Part shown: positions 57,001-64,000 of the stretch, one piece after another
Layout of the letters: every line of letters begins with the position of its first letter
Numbering within the stretch: the stretch's first letter is position 1
From: Posidonia oceanica
Lineage: Eukaryota > Streptophyta > Magnoliopsida > Alismatales > Posidoniaceae
DNA length: 64,000 nucleotides
Assembly: GCA_037176725.1 (NCBI GenBank)
Contig: JAZBRS010000059.1
Coordinates: 12,759,001-12,823,000 of the forward strand
Reading direction: 5' to 3'
Program-made: the position numbers and the translations under genes
Notes under the pieces: model-generated
Database searches by the model: none
What the model saw: the letters and a program-made list of their open reading frames with translations, nothing else
Told to the model about the DNA's origin: nothing

Positions 57001-60000
57001 ATCCTTTTTGGGCACAGGTACAATGTTTGCCAGCCATTCAGGGTAAAGAACGACCTTCAGAAAGTTGACTCCAAGCTGCTTCATTATCTCTTCTTTGATC
57101 ATGAGCAGTCACTGCGGTCGCCATTTTCTTAGTTTCTGCTTTATTGGCTTGGCATCCGGATTTAAAGGCAGATTGTGCACCACTATCTCTATGTCGAGGC
57201 CGACCATATCTTCATAACTCCAGGCGAAGACATCCGCATATTCTTTCAGGAATGCGATGAATTCAGCTTGAGCCTGGGCGGACAGCTGGGCACTGATGCA
57301 AACTTCTTTGACTTCCTCAGCTGTGCCAATGTTAACAACCTCCGTTTCTTCTTCAACGTGGAGGTTGGGGCCTTCTGGGTCGTCGTCATAGGGCCGGAAC
57401 TCGGGCAAAGGTTCGTCAGTCTCATCTACGCCCGTATCATCCTCTTCTCCATAAGCAACAAGTTCTGAGAGGATCTCTTTCTCAAAAGAGGGACTTGTGA
57501 CGTCGAAAGAGTGCATGTGTTCCGCTGCTTGGCCCTGGTGACGCTTCAGGATGGTCACGCTCACTCGAGTATTCTTGTAGCCTCGGTGCGCGACCTTCGT
57601 CCCAGCAACTCCTTCTACTGCTTGCTCTGGCCTGACTGACTCTACTGAGTGCTCTGCTGATTCTGCTTAGGGCTCAACTGACTCTGCTACCGGTACTGCT
57701 GACTGCTCTGCTGACTGTGCTGCTGAGGCATTCTGCTCTGTTGCTGCTGTATTTACTGCTGATGCTCCCCCCTCTGGGTCTTCTAGTGTGCTCGTGGAGG
57801 ATATGCCAGACTGGCGGCTGATCTGGTCACTGCCGCTTGATGCATTGCTCAGGTGAGGCATGGGTTGCACAAACCACCTAGACCCGCCTTCTGGTTGAAG
57901 AGTGATGAGCTCATCTGGTCTAGGGGAGTCCGGCACTGCTGAGTCTTCTAGAACCATGATAGAAGCATGGTCCTCTTGCAGAGGAGGACCGTGACTATGG
58001 CTTTTCCTTTCCTTTCTGCAGCTTGATGGTCTGCCAGGTCTTCTACTATTGACTGGAGTTGTTCTTGATAAAGCAACTCTAAGTCGGACATCCAAGAATC
58101 GACCTGGGCTTCTATCGCCACTCCTTCTTCTTCGTCTGAGGGGGAGTCGACGTAGTAGGCGCCGGGGGCCTGCGGCACTGGCCCGGCTGCAAGACGGATC
58201 GCCGCCCTTGGAGTCTGCATGATCTGGTTCACGGGCGCGTCCGCTGATGGCAGTTCAGATGTGGAAGGCCCAATTAGACAGGCCAGCGGTGCTACTGATG
58301 AATAAGCTTCCAGGGTCACTGTCGGAGAATAAGCAGGGGTGCTCTTTGAAGGGCTCAAGGGCCCGGAAAGTGTAGTGCTCAGTTGGCCTTTTGTATCGGG
58401 CCGTAACTGAGAGAGCGCAGCCTCTGACGCCATAGGGTCTTGCCATGAGAGCTGCTGCAGGTCGTCAGGAGAATGCGGAGCGAACTGCGCCAGCTGCATT
58501 CCTGAAGATGGTGTTGAGGGAGCGGGCTGGGCCACGCTGCTGACAGAGTTGATAGACTGCCCCTCCAGAGATGGGGGCAGTGGCACTGATGTGTCCGTGA
58601 CCACTGGTAGCATACTTGGTTCTGCCAAGAGGAGAGTCTCTGTCTCCTGCACTGCTGCTGACTGTTCTTGAGGAGCTGATGCGGCTGGAAAAGGATGAGA
58701 ACTTGCTTCTGCCACAGGGCCTGCTGAACTGCCTGCTGTTCCTGCCAGAGGGGGAGCTAAATAGACTGACTGTGGGGCCTCTGCTCTGGCCACTGTTTCT
58801 GCTGAGCTAATTGGGACTGCCTCTGTTGCATCAAACTGCTCTTCATCCGAGTAGTAGTCCTCAACACACACCCAATCCTCTGCCGACGCTGTGGCTTGGT
58901 AGTCGGTTGATCCCAGAATTCCTGCACTGGTAAAGTTAGTGAGGTCTCTGGGAATGGCTGATGCACGATCTCTGAGCTGGAAGCAGTGATCTTCTTCGAG
59001 CTTTGGTTCGTAGCCGAGGCCTTCAGATTTCCTTCGCTCCACTGCTACGATCGGCTCCGCGATCCCTTGGCCGTGACGCCCGAGCGGCGTACCCTTTATG
59101 TAACCCCACCTGTGACATACATTCTCGACCATTCGAAAGGGGTTGCTGTGAACGGTCAAGGAGTTGACACGTTCAAGATCAGGAACGAAGTTAACTGGCT
59201 CGCACCGGTTAACGCGATATAGGGCTTCAGAAGTCTCGGGGTCAAACGGGATAGATTGCGAAGACACGGGAGAGACTGCTTCAATCCGCTCCTTCTCAAA
59301 GTTCTCCGCCATGACGACAATGACATCATCACCACGACGGTACTTTATCATTCGATGGAGGGTCGAAGGAAGGACTTGATGCTTGTGAAGCCAAGGGCGC
59401 CCAAGCAGAAGATTGAAGTTAGGCTTCAAGTCAACGACATAGAATTCTACGTCGAAGACGACCAGACCGATAGCCAGAGGGATAATCAGAATCCCTAGAG
59501 CGTCATGGTGAGTATTGTCAAAAGCAGTCATTCCCTTCACGGCTGGCGTGATATCCTCGGCTTTGAATCCGAGCTTGGTTGCTGTACGCAAAGGGCAGAC
59601 GTTAAGGCCTGACCCGTTATCAACCAGTGTTAGGGGAATGCGAAAGTTTTTGAACTGCACCGTGACGAATAGGGGCTGGTTATGATTAATCCCTGCCGGA
59701 GGCAGCTCATCACTCGTAAAAGAGATGACCTGGGGCTCCGCGATTAACCCAACCATGCTCTCCAAGGCAGAAGGCTCAATGGACTGGGACACACGAGCAG
59801 CCTGGAACACGCAAAGAAAAGCCTCGCGGTGCTCGACAGAAGTGTGGATCAAATCCCGGATGGAGATGTTGGCTTTAACCTTCTTAAGCTGGGAGGTTAG
59901 GTCTGCTCTAGGTTGGTCTCTCCTAGCAGCTGGAGGGGTGATTCTAGCAGGTTCTACAGGGGTAGTGGCAGGAAGCTAGGTTACTACAGGCCGGCTAGGG

Positions 60001-62828
60001 GCTTGGCTAACTACAGGCTGATCTGGGGTCGGATCTGCTAAGGGTTGGCTTGAGGGTGGGGGCATAACAGGTCTAGGGTGAGTTGGCCTAGTTGCCGGTG
60101 CTGGGGGCCTGTAAATCCTCCCCGATCGCGTTACTTCTGCGCACATTTCTGTGGCGTAGCTGTAAGGGACGCGATGGGTGTCCAGGGTCAAATCAATGAC
60201 GACCGGAGCATGTGCTGCGAGCACAGGAGGGGTTACAGGGGGACCTACAGGATGTTGAGGTCTATTTAGTGGGTATGGTTGTTGGGGTGGGAAGGCTGGG
60301 GCAGGTTGAGGTCTGCCTAGAAGGTGTAGCTGAGGCTGCCCTAAAAGGTGAATGGGAGAACTAGGCTGGGCTCTGGCTAAGAGGTGTACAGGAGATTGAG
60401 CCTGAGGGAGCACGGTGGGATGCGCGAGAGGGCGCTCCGGCCTAGCACGCGGTCGGATCAAATGGATTCCCGACTCGGAGCCGGCAACTGCCGCCAAATA
60501 GAGACTGACTGGGAAAGGCTCAGAGATGTCAGAGATAAGATCAGAGGGGTCCACTTCAGGAGTAGCAGGCCCAGAAGGAAAAACAGAGTGGACGCCTGAG
60601 GTTCCCGCCCCTCCCGGATAAGAGTGCTCCGGTAAAGGTTGGCGAACGATGCCAGAATGCGGGGGAACAGCTGAAGATGCAGATGCATGAGTGCGTGCTT
60701 GAGTGGAAGCCTCGTGCGTGTCGATCACAATCGTTCCCGATTCGATCAAGCCCTGAATTGCGTTCCGCAGGGAAAAGCAATTATCCGTCGAATGCCCGAC
60801 ACTTCGATGGAAATTGCAGAAGAGGTCCGGCCTAAACCAATGCGGCAGAGGGCTTGGTGGCGGACGAACCTCCGGGAACTTCAGGAGCGATGCCACCTTC
60901 GGCAAGATGTCCGTGAGTGGTTCCACCAGTGGGGTGAAATTCCTCCTCTCAGCGGGTGGTCTTCTTTGCCTTGGGTGTGAGCCTTGCGGAACCGGTGCGG
61001 CAGGGTAGACCGGTCTAGCGGTGGTAGTGATGTGCGGTGTGTGCGGGTTCCTAGGTGCAGGGGCGTACACCATCTGAGCTGGGGTAGGCCGAGACGGCAA
61101 GCGAACAGGCACAGCAGGAGAATCGACGAAGGCAACAGCGGGTTTCGGCGAGTCCTTCCTCTTCGGGCGGTTGTTGTTGCTGCCGCTGTCGTTGTTGTTG
61201 AAGGCGCTGCTGTTGACACTGTTGCTGCTGATCGCTGCCTGCTTAGCGAACGCAGAGAGAGCCGGGAAGTTGCCACTCCGCAAAGAACTCTCCACGCGCG
61301 CTCCAGCTCTGATGAGTGCCGCAAAAGTAGTGACTGGTTGAATGCTAAGCAGAGCTCCGAGAGACGGCTGCGCCCCTTTGATGACGATCTCGATAGATTC
61401 CTCGTCAGAGGGTCTATCTCGAACCTGAGAGGCAAGGGCGCGCCAGCGGCCGACGTACTCCCCGAACGGCTCGCCAGAGTTCTGCTTGATGGCGATCAAG
61501 TCCGCCCTCTTTGGAACAAGATCGAGGTTGAAGGAGTATTGCTCCAGGAACGCCTGACTGAGGTCATTCCAAGTCTTGATGGCTGACATATCGAGTGATG
61601 TGAACCACTTGAGTGCCGGCCCGGTCAAACTCTTCTGGAACAAGCGGATCAGCAACCTCTCGTCAGCCTGAAGCTGAGCGAGATCACCGCAATACGCCTT
61701 CAGGTGTGCTACAGGGCAGCCCCTACCATTATACTTCTCGAAGTCCGGGATTTTGAACTTCGGAGGGAGTACCGCCTCTGGAAAGCAGCAGAGGTCCCGA
61801 AATTGGTAGGTCTGGTGCTCAGTACCCTGCACTAGTCGTAGTGCCTTCTCCAAGACGTCCATCCGGTTATTGATGGGGTCTGGGATTGCTGCTGTAGGAG
61901 AGGGATCAGCAGGGGTAGTGAGCACATACGCCGAATGGGTCGCACCTAAGTGCTCCTCCGGATCTACCATAGCGTCGCCTGGTGGAGCAACGGGATGGCC
62001 GACGTATCCGTGCTGGGGAATAGTGTATGCAGGAGTGTATGTAGGATGCTGGACTTGGTGGAGAGGAGAAGAATAAATGCCATGCTGTGCTGGGATAGGG
62101 GGAGGATGACGAGGCGCCAGTTGCTGTACGGGCGGAGTGCCAGACAGCGAGCCAGTGAGGTACTGGGCTCCCGCCGATCCAAAGGGTTGACCACCAGAAG
62201 GAAGTGGAGCATGCTGTGCCAAGTGTTGTGCAGGAGGCGGTAAACGAGCCCCCATCGTCGGAACCGTGAGCAGTTGCGACGATGGTCGAGGCGGAGGTGC
62301 AGAGGTTGATGCATGAAATGCAGGAACTGGCCTCGGAGGAACCTCAAGGACGATAGAGACAGGAGAAGGACGAACTGATAGAGCCATGCCCTGCAGTCTC
62401 TGGGCGAGCTCCATCAGGTGCTGGTACTGCGCTTCGGGCGTCTCGCCAGTGGGGACGCTGAAGTGCAGTGCCGGCGGGGATTGAAAAACAAGTGGCACGG
62501 ACACAGACTGTCCGGGAGGGAAGGATTCCACAGAAAGAGTCGCAGCAGCGGTGGAAGGGATGTTGAAGGCGACGTATCCCTGGGACGGAGGGGGCAGTGG
62601 CGTCTCCGGAACGCGAGTAACGGCCGTCAAGATAGATTCGGCGACCGGATCTGGAGGAAGGGAGGCTTGCCACTGTCCCGGGGTGTACTGAGAACTTAGA
62701 GACGTCAGAGGAGGAAACCCTGGCGTCGGAGGGGGAACAAGAGGGACAGAAGGAGCAACCGAAGGGGCCAGAACGGAAACACCCTCCGTGACAGGAGTAA
62801 AAGAAGGCTCACTGACGTACTGGGCCAT
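54062..62828 (-). pseudogene. gag-pol: gag-pol polyprotein of element C, complete in length but broken
   Basis: Sense start at the first Met (62828, agcgATGgcc context), end at 54062. It would be one polyprotein of about 2.9 thousand residues: Pro/Ser-rich N-terminus, gag domain (about 61900-61290), C-x2-H-x4-H-x4-C knuckle (about 60780-60825), proline-rich tail, protease, G-patch-like segment, acidic linker, RT, two RNase H domains and integrase with a regular SDNG. Breaks: TAG at 59976 (CAG in A), one base lost near 57989, TAA at 57667, TGA at 57109 and TAG at 56344 (both TGG in A), and one base lost near 54750. Gag and protease-linker could still be partly read; a full pol could not. Gag to integrase is a single frame in the family, with no pol frameshift site conserved between copies. 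Confidence 0.9.
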
Positions 62829-64000
62829 CGCTGACCTAGAGCGTGTGAGAATAGGGCTGCGACGGGTACTCAAGCGGTGAGTCCTACGAGGAGCTATCGT
62901 CGCAAGTGCGGATAGCTCAGAGGGGGAATGGTCGCGAACTAAGTCGCAAAAAAGGGCGTCAACGAGGGTCGATACTCGAGTTCTGGCAAAGGGAAACTCG
63001 CTTACCGATCACGCTGACACAACAGAGGGAAATTAAGGTTAGAAACTAAAAGATGAATGCAAATGAGTTAGTTAAGTGGCATGAATGATATGCATGCTTT
63101 CTAGTATGCCCCCCTTTCCTAACTAGTGTTTCCTAGCAAGGTTGTCTACTCCGGGTATCCCTGGATGTACGGGTCACCGACTCAGGTCAGAAAAAGTAGG
63201 TCCCCTGTCTAACTCCCGGCCCAAAGCTCAGGTAATGACAGGGTGGTGCGTTAGTGGCCTCTACCCCGCCAAAGCGTGGGTGGTACCCTCTACTAACACC
63301 GACACGACCCCCGGACAAGGAGGGGATGGACCGACCAACTTATGCCACGCCCAAAGCAGCGGAACAAGAGGCCGGAACCGTCCTTCGCAGACTAGTAGGT
63401 GGACTCAGAGGAGAAGAATGCATGCCCTATATGATGCTTATGCAAAATGATTAGAGTTTTTTATCTTGCACATTTTATTAACCAAAGGGGGTGAAGGATT
63501 GTTTGTAGTCTCTAGTTACCCCTAGAAGTTCTTTTTACTTGCATTTTTTAGTTAACCATGGGGGAAGCAGGCAAGTTTCTACTATCCTAAGCATGGCAAG
63601 TGCAAAAGGGAAGAAAATCAGTCAAGCATGGCAAGCAACCATCATACAACACAACAAAAGGCATGTTCATGGCATGTGCGAGTGTATGTGAACATGATGG
63701 TGAAAAAGAAACATTCATCAAGTCAAAAGGCAGGTAAGCATAGCATGTGCGTGTGTAGTGACATAGCAAGGGTGTAAAAGAAGCATTCAACATCCAAAAA
63801 GCATGTATTTTAGCCAAACAAAGTATGTAGACATGTAATGTGCGAGAATTAAAGCAGTAACAAGCAAGTAAGGTAAAGTAAGGTAGAAGTAAGCAGACTG
63901 TAAAAGAAATAGGGCACAAGCAAGGCAAGAAGTAAATAAACAAGCAAAGGAGCAAAGCCAAGCAAAAGAAAGCGTAAACCGAGACAAAAGAGGTGCAAAA
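62829..64000 (-). other. Leader of element C, primer site beyond window
   Basis: It aligns with the leader of B (31500-32670). The frame is open for about 60 codons upstream of the first gag Met without an ATG, up to a TGA near 63015. Further upstream the sequence is gca/caag-rich. No gene is called. Confidence 0.65.

Larger units (their letters stand above)
42008..64000 (-). mobile_element. Element C: same Tat/Ogre family as A and B, 5' LTR beyond window
   Basis: On the - strand it has leader (from 64000), gag-pol, spacer, ORF3, repeat-rich 3' region, polypurine tract and a full 3' LTR (47844-42008). It inserted into the RT of element D; the flank is cccac at 42003-42007. By comparison with B the primer site and 5' LTR should start about 150-200 bp beyond the right edge. 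Confidence 0.9.

Overview
The window is a nest of four long-terminal-repeat (LTR) retrotransposons from a large plant nuclear genome. I see no host gene, tRNA gene or rRNA gene. An angiosperm is indicated by Ty3/gypsy polyproteins with the dual RNase H of the Tat/Ogre lineage, a chromodomain element of Tekay/Del type, and a plant-mobile-domain-like ORF. I cannot name the species.

Layout. Element A (1-18389, + strand, 5' part beyond the left edge) is a Tat-lineage element: end of gag, protease, RT, RNase H, second RNase H and integrase (1-6498), spacer, a 400-codon plant-mobile-domain-like ORF3 (8042-9244), a 3.5-kb repeat-built 3' region, and a 5.66-kb 3' LTR. It sits in the 36-bp tandem array of element B (18390-36179, - strand, same family), which keeps ORF3, gag-pol, leader, primer binding site and a 3.35-kb 5' LTR with an internal deletion. 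B sits in the 3' LTR of element D (36180-42007, - strand), a decayed chromovirus. Element C (42008-64000, - strand, same family as A and B) sits in D's reverse transcriptase and keeps a 5.84-kb 3' LTR and everything up to the leader; its 5' LTR lies past the right edge. Relative order: D oldest, then B and C, then A. The number of breaks agrees: none of A's codons is a stop (one frameshift), B has five stops and three frameshifts, C has five stops (one of them in ORF3) and two frameshifts, and D has 13 stops in one unbroken frame.

How the parts work together. Gag-pol would form particles, copy the RNA from a tRNA-Arg-like primer site and integrate the cDNA. ORF3 is an extra sense gene of unknown role. 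The region between ORF3 and the 3' LTR is built from several repeat families whose units are short inverted repeats, mostly with 8-9-nt loops.

The most notable observation is in that region. At 11140-12185 in A, and again at 48385-49345 in C, about 30 small hairpins are grouped into five domains. Each domain is closed by its own different stem of about 9-13 bp, and one 9-bp stem closes the whole. Base changes in one arm are matched in the other, both between units and between the two element copies. A second covarying inverted repeat spans the polypurine tract and LTR border. I know of no description of this architecture; it is my best candidate for something new here.
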